A DNA stretch of 58,292 nt from Oscillatoria sp. SIO1A7 (lineage in GTDB: Bacteria > Cyanobacteriota > Cyanobacteriia > Cyanobacteriales > Laspinemataceae), in NCBI GenBank assembly GCA_010672965.1, contig JAAHFN010000041.1:1-58292 (forward strand). Direction: 5' to 3'. A program made the translations under genes and the position numbers. A model generated the notes under the pieces. That model made no database searches. It worked only from the letters and a program-made list of their open reading frames with translations, and had not been told where the DNA came from. Of the stretch, positions 25,643 to 33,880 are shown one piece after another (within the stretch, counting starts at the first letter, position 1; each line of letters begins with the position of its first letter).

Positions 25643-26122
25643 TCAAGCAGGCTCTTCTGGCATGGCATTAATTAACTCTTCCAGAGAAGCTAACTCGCTC
25701 AAAGGCAACCGTCCTGTAGGTACGGTTTTAGCAAATCCCAATAGACTGGCTTTTTTGGCAGCTTCGTCAATTTCTACTACTACATAGCCAACGCGATCGC
25801 AGCAAACTTCTTCGGGTACTTGACAAACTACAGCTCCTGGCAAGACGGGACGACATTCTAATTTGCCCCAATTTTTTATTTCCAAATCGGCTACATCCAT
25901 CAGCGCCTGCATAGCCGGTTGCCAACTGTCGCTGGCGGCTAAGTCCGCGTCTATCTCCAGGCAGAGGCAATAATAAGACACCGCCTGCACGGCCAAAGTG
26001 TTGAGATAAACTTGACGCGCTTTATCTGGATTTTGGTGCAGGCGACTAAATTTTCGAGCTTGGCTATAATTTCCTGCGGACAAGGGCACAGAAAAGGTTA
26101 GCGGTTCGACGGTATAATTCAT
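25643..26122 (-). CDS. DUF1822 family protein
   Basis: 159 residues from the ATG at 26122, chosen because GGAG lies 9 bp upstream; the ATG at 26137 is an alternative. LTFSVPLSAGNYSQARKFSR and VYLNTLAVQAVSYYCLCLEI are typical of the cyanobacterial DUF1822 family, often found next to sigma-factor or CHAT genes. This member is shorter than usual and lacks a long C-terminal part. The end PLSELASLEELINAM fits the family. Function unknown. Confidence 0.8.
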   Translation of the reverse strand: MNYTVEPLTFSVPLSAGNYSQARKFSRLHQNPDKARQVYLNTLAVQAVSYYCLCLEIDADLAASDSWQPAMQALMDVADLEIKNWGKLECRPVLPGAVVCQVPEEVCCDRVGYVVVEIDEAAKKASLLGFAKTVPTGRLPLSELASLEELINAMPEEPA

Positions 26123-26359
26123 ATCAGTTGTCTCCATGATTTATGCAAATTTTCCTGGAATTAGAGGGAGCAAAATGCGGGATGCTTTGAGAGTAGAGCT
26201 GGCGAAGCGCCCGTTGGCCAAATTAGCGGCTATCTCCTGGCGGGACAAGCGGAGAACCGCATCCCAGCTTCGCTCCATAACTAAACGCCTCACGGCCAAC
26301 ACCCTAATCTTGGAGGGATGTCGCAGGGGGCTTTTCCCGAGCGCGATTCTCAGGGGCGG

Positions 26360-26442
26360 AGACGCTTCGCGATCGCCCCGATTGGTTTGGGGCGGGCACG
26401 GGGGCACCGCCCCTACTATGACTGTTTAACCGGATTTGATAT
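26360..26442. mobile_element. Half of a family A element
   Basis: GGGGCACCGCCCCTACTATG followed by GTTTAACCGGATTTGATAT is the right half of family A. The left terminal repeat is not seen. Confidence 0.6.
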
Positions 26443-26469
26443 AAGTCGCGATCGCTCCGTTGCTCCCGG

Positions 26470-26531
26470 ACAAAGAAGCCCTTCTCCTTCTGGCTTATCC
26501 TTCTGGGGACCCATTATCTGGGTCTCTTTGT
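26470..26531 (+). ncRNA. Candidate three-way-junction RNA structure
   Basis: ACAAAGA (26470-26476) pairs with TCTTTGT (26525-26531) and encloses two hairpins: AGCC/GGCT (26477-26495) and GACCCA/TGGGTC (26508-26524). A T-rich tail (TTTGTTTGT) follows. It could be a small RNA 3' end or a chance fold. No coding gene lies within 600 bp downstream on this strand. Confidence 0.3.
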
Positions 26532-26849
26532 TTGTATCCCCTCCTCTTTAGATCTATCGGCAGCTCGGAGCCAGTTTGATGCGTTTGATGCAGTGATTGA
26601 TGGTTTTTGCCTGTCTGTTTCGAGGAATTGATAAACTATATTTATCCGGGACTTCTCCCACGGCCTCGGTAAACTTACAGAGGCTAACTCTTGCCGGCTA
26701 TGAATTGCTGAGGCGATCGGCATATATCGAGAGCCAATGCTTATTCTCGGCGCTCCTTGCAGCATTTCACCCTTGGCTGTCGCCACCAGAGCGCCCAAAC
26801 CCCCGTCTTTAGGCGGTGACAATACCGCGATCCGAACCGGAGCCAAAAA

Positions 26850-26878
26850 AACCCGTGCGCGCCTGAGTTATCGGGTTT
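26850..26878. terminator. Possible bidirectional terminator
   Basis: AAAAACCCG and CGGGTTTTT form a 9-bp stem with a GC-rich loop of about 16 nt. No clear gene precedes it within 700 bp on either strand; the interval 26123-27184 otherwise holds a half MITE and no credible ORF. Confidence 0.5.
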
Positions 26879-27184
26879 TTGGGTTTCTCTGATATCGCGA
26901 ACGATTTAGAGCTGCTATATGTCCCCATCAAAGACAAATGAAAAATGACCGCTTCTCTGCCAGAATAACAAAAATATATAGATTGTTAGTTTAATTATTG
27001 AATTTATAGGGATTAAACAGCAGAAAATATATTTTGAAACTAACCCTGAAAATCTTTAGTTGCAATTCTTCATTGTTTGTACGATCGCGATTAGGGCTGC
27101 CACGGAAGGCTATTCCTAGAAATTTATACGATTTAAACGCGCCTCTCATATAGAAATAATCAAAAAATCAAGGAAATATCTTTT

Positions 27185-28615
27185 ATGTCCGACCCGTTTT
27201 TAGGATTATTAGGTTCCTGGAAAGCTCGATTATCTCGGCGTATAGTTTTTTGGGTTTTTGCCAGCCTGGTTATTATCGAAGCGGTCGTGCTAGTGCCCTC
27301 GGTACAAAAACGAGAAAAAGAGCTGCTGTTCCAATTCAAGCAATTGTCAGCCCTTAAAGTTTCTTTTATTACTATGGCTTACCCAGACGAGTCAGAGCGA
27401 GAGTTTTTAGAGCGCGTGAGCGAGCTAGAAGTAAACGAGATGTTCGCGGAAGTGAGGGGTGGAGCTATTTACGAATCGGATGGACAAATGGTGGGAACTT
27501 TTGGAGAACCGCCGCAACTCTCATTCGAGGAAGTCAATCGAGACAACGATCTTTATCTTTACGGTCCAAGAGGAACTTGGTATGAAGTGGCATGGCATCC
27601 AGATGAGATTGAAAATAATGATTATACCTTAATTATTCGTTATGATGGAGCTTCAATCCAAGAAGAATTATGGAATTATAAACTACGCATTGCCGGTCTA
27701 GTGCTTTTGATTTCTGCTGTGGTTACCTCGGTGACGATGGTAGTTTTGGGGCTCGTGGCGATCGCTCCGATTCTGCGACTGCGGGACGACCTGATTGCAG
27801 CAGGGGAAGCTTTAAGCAAAGACGAAGCAGAGGTGGACTTTTATTCCCTATCGGTCAAGCGCTCCGATGAGTTGGGAGAAGTGATGGAAGCGTTTGGTCA
27901 AATGTTTGGCAGAGTTCATAAGGAAATCGGCGATCGCAAGCGAGCCGAGGCTATCCTGCGGGAAGAACAAGAAAAATCAGAGCGCCTGCTCCTGAATATT
28001 TTGCCAGCAGCGATCGCCGAAAAATTAAAAGAAGGGCACAGCCACATTGCCGACGGCTTTCCCGAAGTAACTATTCTATTTACCGACCTTGTCGGCTTTA
28101 CTAAACTATCGGAAACAATATCTCCCCGAAGTCTGGTACAGCTACTCAACGAAATATTTTCATCTTTTGACGGGCTCTGCGCTAGGCATGGTTTAGAAAA
28201 AATCAAAACTATTGGCGACGCTTATATGGTAGTAGGCGGACTGCCGATGCCCCGTAAAGACCACGCCGAAGCTATTGCCGAAATCGCCCTAGATATGCAG
28301 GAAGAAATTGTTAGATTTAATGCCAGAAAAAATACTAACCTCAGCATTCGCATCGGCATTAATACTGGTCCCGTAGTAGCCGGAGTTATTGGCACCACCA
28401 AATTCATCTACGACCTCTGGGGCGATGCTGTCAATACTGCCAACCGCATGGAATCTCACGGCATTCCCGGCGAGATTCAAGTCACCGCAGCCACTTATCA
28501 GCTTTTGCAGGATAAATATTTATGGAAAGAACGCGGTATAATACATGTCAAAGGCAAAGGCAAGATGATGGCTTATCTGCTTGTCGGCAGAAAACCGGAA
28601 AAAATCAGCCAATAA
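27185..28615 (+). CDS. Membrane-bound class III adenylate cyclase (sensor-HAMP-cyclase)
   Basis: 476 residues. TM1 (about 20-39) and TM2 (about 168-196) bracket a ~125-residue periplasmic sensor of no recognised type. A HAMP-like segment (about 197-250) and a coiled-coil signalling helix (REEQEKSERLLLNILP) follow. The cyclase domain (about 290-470) makes cAMP from ATP: metal aspartates D301 (ILFTDLVGFT) and D345 (TIGDAYMVVGG), adenine-specifying K341 and D410 (EKIKTIG, FIYDLWGDAVN), and transition-state N417 and R421. The K/D pair indicates ATP rather than GTP. It is the first gene of a three-gene operon, 8 bp before the binding-protein gene. All catalytic residues are present. Confidence 0.93.
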   Translation: MSDPFLGLLGSWKARLSRRIVFWVFASLVIIEAVVLVPSVQKREKELLFQFKQLSALKVSFITMAYPDESEREFLERVSELEVNEMFAEVRGGAIYESDGQMVGTFGEPPQLSFEEVNRDNDLYLYGPRGTWYEVAWHPDEIENNDYTLIIRYDGASIQEELWNYKLRIAGLVLLISAVVTSVTMVVLGLVAIAPILRLRDDLIAAGEALSKDEAEVDFYSLSVKRSDELGEVMEAFGQMFGRVHKEIGDRKRAEAILREEQEKSERLLLNILPAAIAEKLKEGHSHIADGFPEVTILFTDLVGFTKLSETISPRSLVQLLNEIFSSFDGLCARHGLEKIKTIGDAYMVVGGLPMPRKDHAEAIAEIALDMQEEIVRFNARKNTNLSIRIGINTGPVVAGVIGTTKFIYDLWGDAVNTANRMESHGIPGEIQVTAATYQLLQDKYLWKERGIIHVKGKGKMMAYLLVGRKPEKISQ

Positions 28616-28623
28616 AAGCGCTT

Positions 28624-30084
28624 ATGTTTCAAAAGTTAAAATCCTCTTTCCTCGTTCTCAGCCCAATAGTTCTAGCTCTATTCTTCAGCGCGTTAGCCCG
28701 AGCTGAGGATATTGTCTTGGGAATGTCTGCTGCTTTCAGCGGCCCGTCAAGAGCCCTCGGCATAGAACTTTATCGCGGCTCGATTGCTTATATCGACTAT
28801 ATCAACCGCAACGGCGGGATTAATGGCAAAACAATAGCTATTCAGGCTTATGATGATGGCTATAATCCCATTCCGGCAATTCAAAATACCATACGGCTGG
28901 TAGAAGAAGACCGAGTTTTTGCCCTGTTTAATTATGTGGGCACTCCCACAGTAACCCGGATTCTGCCCCTGCTACCCAGATACAATAAGCAACAGGTTTA
29001 TCTATTTTTTCCCTTCACTGGCGCTCAACCCCAGCGGCAATTTCCTTACCAACAGTTTGTTTTCAACCTCAGAGCTTCTTACGCCGAAGAAACAGCAGGA
29101 TTAGTTGATAATTTTATCAAAATAGGCAGAAAGAGAATTGCCGTTTTCTATCAGGCAGACGCCTATGGGCGCAGTGGCTGGGAGGGGGTTAGGCAGGAAT
29201 TGGCGATCGCGGATCTGAAAATGGTCGGGGAAGCCACTTATCGCCGGGGAACTCCTTATTCCCAGAGCCTGCAAGAGCAGGTAGAGATTCTAAAAGCTGT
29301 TAATCCAGATGCGATTATCTCGATTGGCGCTTATGCTGCTTGTGCCGCTTTTATTCGCGATGCCAGGGATGCCGGTTTGGACGTACCCATTGCCAATATT
29401 TCGTTTGTAGGGAGCGAAAGTCTGCTGAATTTGCTGCTAGAAACGGGTCGGAAAACTGGTCGAGATTATACAAATAATCTGATTAATTCTCAAGTAGTTC
29501 CTAGTTATGAGGATACAGAACTGCCCGCAGTTATAGAGTATCGGGAGTTGATGGCAAAATCTCAGATAGCGCTTCCCGAGGAATTGCGTTCGGAGGATTA
29601 TCAAACTCTGGAGTATAGTTTTGTCAGCTTTGAAGGCTTTTTAAATGCGAAGCTGTTGGTAGAAATTCTGCGCAGGATGAGCGAAGAGCCAGAAAGACTG
29701 GCGGTGGGAGACCGAGACGCGAGGGTGGTTGAATTGCAGCAGCGCCTGCACGATAGAGGATTTTATACTGAAAAAATTGATGGCGCATTTGGCGAGACGA
29801 CAGCGATCGCAGTGCGGGCTTTCCAAAGCTCTGTTGGCATAGAGGCAGATGGCCAAGTAGGCGAGGCAACCTGGATGGCGCTATTTGATGGCGAGCCAGT
29901 ATCCCTGCCAAGCAGAAGTCAGATTGTCTCCGCTGTGGAGAGCATCCAAGATCTAGAACTGGGGATTAATGCGCCAGTATATTTTGATGCCAATAAACAT
30001 CAAGGCTTGTCTCGGGTTTATTATACTACTATTGAAGACGAAAGATTTGTGCCATTAAGAAATTGGGAAAAATGGGCAAAATAA
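28624..30084 (+). CDS. LivK-like periplasmic binding protein with inserted peptidoglycan-binding domain
   Basis: 486 residues from the ATG at 28624. A signal peptide (1-27, ending ALARAE) precedes a type I periplasmic binding fold (about 28-350 and 430-486): AAFSGPSRALGIELYRGSIA, NRNGGINGKTIAIQAYDDGY, and at the end NAPVYFDANKHQGLSRVYYT, which matches the C-terminal region of branched-chain amino-acid binding proteins. Residues 363-423 are a PG_binding_1 domain (ARVVELQQRLHDRGFYTEKI then FGETTAIAVRAFQ and VGEATWMALFDG) inserted before the last lobe segment. No ABC permease or ATPase is adjacent. It lies between two adenylate cyclases and overlaps or abuts the second. Inferred role: ligand sensing for the cyclases, possibly held at the cell wall. 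Confidence 0.88.
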   Translation: MFQKLKSSFLVLSPIVLALFFSALARAEDIVLGMSAAFSGPSRALGIELYRGSIAYIDYINRNGGINGKTIAIQAYDDGYNPIPAIQNTIRLVEEDRVFALFNYVGTPTVTRILPLLPRYNKQQVYLFFPFTGAQPQRQFPYQQFVFNLRASYAEETAGLVDNFIKIGRKRIAVFYQADAYGRSGWEGVRQELAIADLKMVGEATYRRGTPYSQSLQEQVEILKAVNPDAIISIGAYAACAAFIRDARDAGLDVPIANISFVGSESLLNLLLETGRKTGRDYTNNLINSQVVPSYEDTELPAVIEYRELMAKSQIALPEELRSEDYQTLEYSFVSFEGFLNAKLLVEILRRMSEEPERLAVGDRDARVVELQQRLHDRGFYTEKIDGAFGETTAIAVRAFQSSVGIEADGQVGEATWMALFDGEPVSLPSRSQIVSAVESIQDLELGINAPVYFDANKHQGLSRVYYTTIEDERFVPLRNWEKWAK

Positions 30085-31493
30085 CAATGGCAACGCTATT
30101 TCAAAAAACTTTAGTTGCGCAAATTGTATTGTTTGGCGTGGTAGCTTTGACTACCTCCGCTTTTTCTGGTTGGAACCTGGAGCGGCAACTGACGGAAGAA
30201 TATCGCAGCAAGGGTAGGGCGATCGCCAGTAGCGTTGCCTATTCCAGCGAAAACCTCATCGGTTCCAGTCCGGCGGAGACAATTCAGTCTGTTATAGATG
30301 AGTTTTTAGAAATTAGGGGTGTAGCTTATGTATTTGTGGCTGATGTCAATCGAGAGATTATAGCCCATACTTTTGTGCCCCAAATACCCGAAAAAATACG
30401 AATATTACAAGAATTTCACCAACCCGATAAAATAATCATTAGGGATATTGAAATAAAAGCTTTGGGGAATTTCACAAATATATCGGCTCCCATCCTGGCT
30501 GGTGCTGGTGGCTACGTCCATGTCGGTATGGATAGAGGGCTAATTGTGGAGCGTATTCGCAGAGCGATCGCCATACAAATACTTCTGATTTCCTTTTTAT
30601 TTTTGCTCGGTGCAATAGCTACTTATTTAATAGTAAAAAAAGTTTCCCAACCCGTCGAGAAGCTCACCCAGTACGCCCAAAAATTGGCTGCCCGTGACTT
30701 TTCGGCTACCGTCGATATTCAGTCGGAGGATGAAATTGGCCTGCTGGCCAAAACGATGGAATCAATGGCAACAGATATTAGCAGCTTCGTCGAGCGACTG
30801 GAGTTCGCCGTTAGCGATGCCACCAGCGAACTCCAGCAAACTCTAGAAGCCCTGAGCGAAGAACAGGAAAAATCAGAACGCTTATTAATGAATATGTTGC
30901 CCCGTGCCATTGCCAGCCAGTTGAAAGAAGGGCAAAGTAATATTGCCGATGGTTTTGCCGAGGTCACTATCCTATTTGCCGATATCGTTGGCTTTACCAA
31001 ATTGTCGGAACGGATAGCTCCCGCACAATTGGTTCGCTTGCTTAACGAACTGTTCTCAGCTTTCGATCGCCTGACCGAGCAGCATGGTTTGGAGAAAATC
31101 AAAACTATTGGCGATGCTTACATGGTTGTCGGCGGCATTCCCATTCCTAGGCAAGACCATGCCGAAGCTATGGCCGAAATGGCTCTCGATATGCAACGAG
31201 AACTACACCGCATCAGCGCCGAGAGGGGCGAAGATTTTAACATCCGCATCGGCATCAACACCGGACCAGTTGTTGCTGGCGTCATCGGCACTAAAAAATT
31301 TATTTACGACCTTTGGGGAGATGCTGTTAACATTGCCAGCCGCATGGAATCTCACGGCGTTGCCGGTTGCATTCAAGTCACGGACTCAACTTATAAAATT
31401 TTGCAAGATAAGTATCGGTTTAAAGAGCGCGGTATCATAAATATTAAAGGCAAAGGAGACATGACTACTTATTGGCTTTTAGATAGAAAATAG
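30072..31493 (+). CDS. Membrane-bound class III adenylate cyclase, second of the operon
   Basis: 473 residues from ATG 30072, overlapping the binding-protein stop by 13 bp; ATG 30087 is equally plausible and starts MATLFQKTLVAQIVLFGVVA. TM1 is at the N-terminus, a ~120-residue periplasmic sensor (single-Cache-like: GVAYVFVADVNREIIAHTFV) follows, then TM2, a HAMP domain (VSQPVEKLTQYAQKLAARDF), a coiled coil, and the cyclase domain with ILFADIVGFT, EKIKTIGDAYMVVGG, FIYDLWGDAVN and NIASRMES. All metal, adenine (K, D) and transition-state (N, R) residues are present, so cAMP is the expected product. The catalytic domain is a close paralogue of that in 27185-28615, while the sensor domains differ. 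Confidence 0.92.
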   Translation: MGKITMATLFQKTLVAQIVLFGVVALTTSAFSGWNLERQLTEEYRSKGRAIASSVAYSSENLIGSSPAETIQSVIDEFLEIRGVAYVFVADVNREIIAHTFVPQIPEKIRILQEFHQPDKIIIRDIEIKALGNFTNISAPILAGAGGYVHVGMDRGLIVERIRRAIAIQILLISFLFLLGAIATYLIVKKVSQPVEKLTQYAQKLAARDFSATVDIQSEDEIGLLAKTMESMATDISSFVERLEFAVSDATSELQQTLEALSEEQEKSERLLMNMLPRAIASQLKEGQSNIADGFAEVTILFADIVGFTKLSERIAPAQLVRLLNELFSAFDRLTEQHGLEKIKTIGDAYMVVGGIPIPRQDHAEAMAEMALDMQRELHRISAERGEDFNIRIGINTGPVVAGVIGTKKFIYDLWGDAVNIASRMESHGVAGCIQVTDSTYKILQDKYRFKERGIINIKGKGDMTTYWLLDRK

Positions 31494-31494
31494 A

Positions 31495-31640
31495 ATGGGG
31501 CATTGGGCATTGGGCATTGGGCATGGGGCATGGGGCATGGGGAATTGGGCATTGGGCAACCTCCCCCTCCCTAGGGTGTGGGGTGTGGGGGGTGGGGTGT
31601 GGGGGGTGGGGTGTGGGGGGTGGGGTGTAGGGTAGGGTGT
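31495..31640. repeat. STRR arrays (GGGCATT and GTGTGGGG units)
   Basis: Tandem GGGCATT/GGGCATG heptamers follow directly after the cyclase stop codon. After CCTCCCCCTCCC come GTGTGGGG/GGTGGGGT units up to repeat H. Non-coding. Confidence 0.8.
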
Positions 31641-31641
31641 T

Positions 31642-31774
31642 GGGAAACTTCATCCTATTTTCGCGATCGCTTTCGGGAGCCGGAAAGTCTTACATTTAGG
31701 TGCTTTCAGGTTTCAAGCGGCAACGATCCCTGGATGTCACCAATTGGCGTGAAAAGTTTCAGAGTCAACACCCT
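31642..31774. repeat. 133-bp dispersed repeat H, copy 2
   Basis: Same ends (GGGAAACTTCATCCTATTT and CAGAGTCAACACCCTA) and same length as the copy at 22962-23094; interior AACGATCCC and TGTCACCAA blocks are conserved, other positions differ. Confidence 0.75.
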
Positions 31775-31786
31775 AGGTGTAGGGTG

Positions 31787-31922
31787 CCCAATTTTATCCT
31801 GAGCCTGTCGTAGGCGTAGCCCGCCCTCCGGGGCGTAGGGTCCCAATGCCCAATGCCCAATTTTATCCTGAGCCTGTCGTAGGCGTAGCCCGCCCTCCGG
31901 GGCGTAGGGGCCCAATGCCCAA
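31787..31922. repeat. 69-bp tandem duplication
   Basis: A unit containing ATTTTATCCTGAGCCTGTCG and CCGCCCTCCGGGGCGTAGGG occurs twice, at about 31791 and 31860, separated by CCCAATG heptamers. Confidence 0.8.
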
Positions 31923-31933
31923 TTCCCCAATTA

Positions 31934-32263
31934 CTATTCTAATCCGAAAAAATGCCCTGCTACTCCAATAGTTTTAGTTTTGAGTCCCATAAACTCCGTG
32001 CGATAGATACTGAAAAAAGTGTAGTTTTGGCGTCGCGTGTACGGACTTAGGAGCGTCTCGATCGCCTTGGGCGGCGCTACTGCTAGCATAGTACAATTGG
32101 CTCGATCGGCTAAAGATAGCTCTTTTTGGTCGCAGACTTCATCTCGGATTTGCCATGCGAGATGTTCCCTGTATGCCTGTTCTCCCGGATTTTTGAGAAC
32201 CAACAAGCTACCCAAGCCACCCAATGCAGTTAAAGCGATCGCACCTGTAATAAGATTTTTCAT
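31934..32263 (-). CDS. DUF4359 family protein, copy 1
   Basis: 109 residues from ATG 32263, which is preceded by GGAG; the same GGAGAAAAC(T/G)ATGAAAAA context is found at the paralogue. An N-terminal hydrophobic segment (LITGAIALTALGGLGSLLVL) is a signal peptide or anchor. Two Cys (VCDQKELSLADRANC) and the conserved end RRQNYTFFSIYRTEFMGLKT resemble the cyanobacterial DUF4359 family. Function unknown. The paralogue lies 475 bp upstream in the same orientation. Confidence 0.75.
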   Translation of the reverse strand: MKNLITGAIALTALGGLGSLLVLKNPGEQAYREHLAWQIRDEVCDQKELSLADRANCTMLAVAPPKAIETLLSPYTRRQNYTFFSIYRTEFMGLKTKTIGVAGHFFGLE

Positions 32264-32466
32264 AGTTTTCTCCATAAAATAGTCGGCCTGCAGGAAGCAA
32301 TCCCACCGGATCTCGTTCTATGGATACTATTAGGAAATTTTTCTGGATTTTATGCATTGCTCCCAGCAGGCAGCAAAATCTCTATAACGGGCCTCCCGCC
32401 CATTCCCTTGGGAGAGGGGGAGAGAGGGGGGAGTGTGGGGAGTGTGGGGAGAGAGGGGAGAACTTT

Positions 32467-32638
32467 CAGCACGCTTCCCACCCTTCCCACACCTCCCACA
32501 CCTCCCACCCTTCCCACACCTCCCACACCTCCCACCCTTCCCACACTTCCCACCCTTCCCACCCTTCCCACCCTTCCCACCCTTCCCACACTTCCCACCC
32601 TTCCCACACTTCCCACACTTCCCACCCTTCCCACACCC
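32467..32638. repeat. CCCACCCTT/CCCACACCT tandem array between the DUF4359 genes
   Basis: About 19 units of 9 bp (CCCACCCTT, CCCACACCT, CCCACACTT). Preceded at 32422-32460 by GGGAGTGTGG units in the inverse sense. Because the unit is a multiple of three, long open frames cross it in several frames; they are compositional artefacts. Confidence 0.85.
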
Positions 32639-32737
32639 CAGGCTTTTGGATTTATACAGCAAGCCCTACATAAAGGCATGCATCTCTACAAGTCCTATAA
32701 AAGCTGAGAGCTGACTGCTGACTGCTGACTGCTATAA

Positions 32738-33055
32738 TTACCGCTTGAAAAAATGGCCGCCCGCGCCAATACTGCGAATTTCCATGCCCATAAACTTGGT
32801 GGTATAAAGGCTGAAGAAGAGAAAATTTTGACGGCGACTGTAGCTATCGACTATCGAACCGACCATATCCGGAGGCAGCGGTGACAGTATGGCGCAAGCA
32901 GCTTTGGCAGATAAAGGTAACTTCTCTTGCTTGCAGGCAGTTTCTTGAAGCGACCAGGCCGTATGTTCTATATAATTCTCTTTGCTAGGATTGGTCGCTG
33001 CCATCAGGCTAGCCACTATTCCTAATACGACTGCTTCTAAAATAATCTTTTTCAT
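32738..33055 (-). CDS. DUF4359 family protein, copy 2
   Basis: 105 residues from ATG 33055 (MKKIILEAVVLGIVASLMAA), with GGGGAG 8 bp upstream. Same layout as 31934-32263: hydrophobic start, two Cys (TACKQEKLPLSAKAACAIL), and SRRQNFLFFSLYTTKFMGME followed by IRSIGAGGHFF. The two genes agree across their whole length, so they arose by tandem duplication and were later separated by the tandem array. Probably membrane-anchored, with the bulk outside the cytoplasm. Function unknown. Confidence 0.75.
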   Translation of the reverse strand: MKKIILEAVVLGIVASLMAATNPSKENYIEHTAWSLQETACKQEKLPLSAKAACAILSPLPPDMVGSIVDSYSRRQNFLFFSLYTTKFMGMEIRSIGAGGHFFKR

Positions 33056-33209
33056 CGTTTTCTCCCCAGAACCTCTATCTAATTCCCAAAATAGCCGACT
33101 GCACCCGGAGGAAAATACCCGAGGGAGCCAGTTGAGCGATCGCACTTGTCTGCTCTTCTGGGATCTGCTAACCGTGCTACAATCGAGCCACTCTTATATA
33201 AGAAGAATT

Positions 33210-33440
33210 ATGAACGCAGTCGAGCTAAACCGCCAGGTTAAAGAATACGCCGATCGCTTGTCTCCCGAGCGGTTGCAGGTTGCTGCTGACTTTCTCGCCT
33301 ACCTCGCCGACAAAGAAAGCGAAGAGGCCACCCAGGAAATCCTAGCTATCCCCGGTATTGTGGAAACTTTGGAGAGAGCAGAAAAAAATATTGCTGAGGG
33401 CAAGGTAAGAAACTGGAGAGAAATTAGAGACGATGTATAG
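33210..33440 (+). CDS. Type II antitoxin (paired with frameshifted RelE-like toxin)
   Basis: 76 residues from ATG 33210 (MNAVELNRQVKEYADRLSPE). The pattern LQVAADFLAYLADKE followed by TQEILAIPGIVETLERAEKN is typical of short antitoxins paired with RelE/ParE toxins in cyanobacteria. The C-terminus (VRNWREIRDDV) overlaps the toxin start by 8 bp, so the pair was translationally coupled. The antitoxin frame is intact although the toxin is broken. Confidence 0.75.
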   Translation: MNAVELNRQVKEYADRLSPERLQVAADFLAYLADKESEEATQEILAIPGIVETLERAEKNIAEGKVRNWREIRDDV

Positions 33441-33688
33441 TGTTATTCTGGAAGACTCCGCGCAAGAATTTTATGCCAAGGCCGAGCCAGCATTGGCCAA
33501 AAAGCTGGGTAGGTGCTTCGCGATACTGGAGCTTTCCTCCCAGTTACCACCCCAATCTCAAACCGCTGAAAGGCAATCTGGCCGGTCGTTACCGATATCG
33601 GGTCGGCGACTACAGAGTTATTTATAGGATTGAGGAAAGTCAAGTCATTATACTGGCGATCGAGCATCGCAGCGAAGCATACGAATAA
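33433..33688 (+). pseudogene. RelE/ParE-family toxin disrupted by a frameshift
   Basis: The first frame reads MYSVILEDSAQEFYAKAEPA and LAKKLGRCFAILEL; the family then continues in another frame as HPNLKPLKGNLAGRYRYRVG, DYRVIYRIEESQVIILAIEH and RSEAYE to a stop at 33688. The shift lies near 33538-33546 at TCCTCCCAG; removal of one C restores a continuous ~84-residue RelE-type toxin. Either the toxin is inactivated or the base is a sequencing error. Confidence 0.8.
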
Positions 33689-33734
33689 TTGGGCTATCCC
33701 GAGGTAGGCAGAGCAATTCTCTCCCCGGAGAGGT

Positions 33735-33791
33735 AGCCTCTGTGCGATCGATCGCTCTTGAGAATTATCAGGGGCGATCGCACAGAGGCTT
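33735..33791. repeat. Inverted repeat with HIP1-containing arms
   Basis: AGCCTCTGTGCGATCG and CGATCGCACAGAGGCT are perfect 16-bp arms about 25 nt apart. A dispersed repeat (family J, 33821-33880) follows. Confidence 0.65.
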
Positions 33792-33820
33792 AATCTTGAC
33801 TCTAAGAGGTAAACTAGGTG

Positions 33821-33880
33821 CCGCTCTGCGGAATTCTCTCATTCACGCAATTCAAAATTCGCGCATTCCTTTGGACTCTG
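33821..33880. repeat. Dispersed repeat J, copy 1
   Basis: CTGCGGAATTCTCTCATTCA and CGCGCATTCCTTTGGACT reappear in inverse orientation at 40634-40685. The open frame at 33742-33936 runs through it and is not convincing as a gene. Confidence 0.65.

Noticed and set aside
26514..26846. Minus-strand frame of 110 residues and overlapping plus-strand frame
   Set aside because: Neither resembles a known family, no ribosome-binding site is seen, and the two mirror each other across the same DNA.
32320..32714. Long open frames on both strands over the CCCACC array
   Set aside because: All frames are low-complexity Pro/His/Ser or Gly/Lys strings produced by a 9-bp tandem repeat; none has a normal composition.
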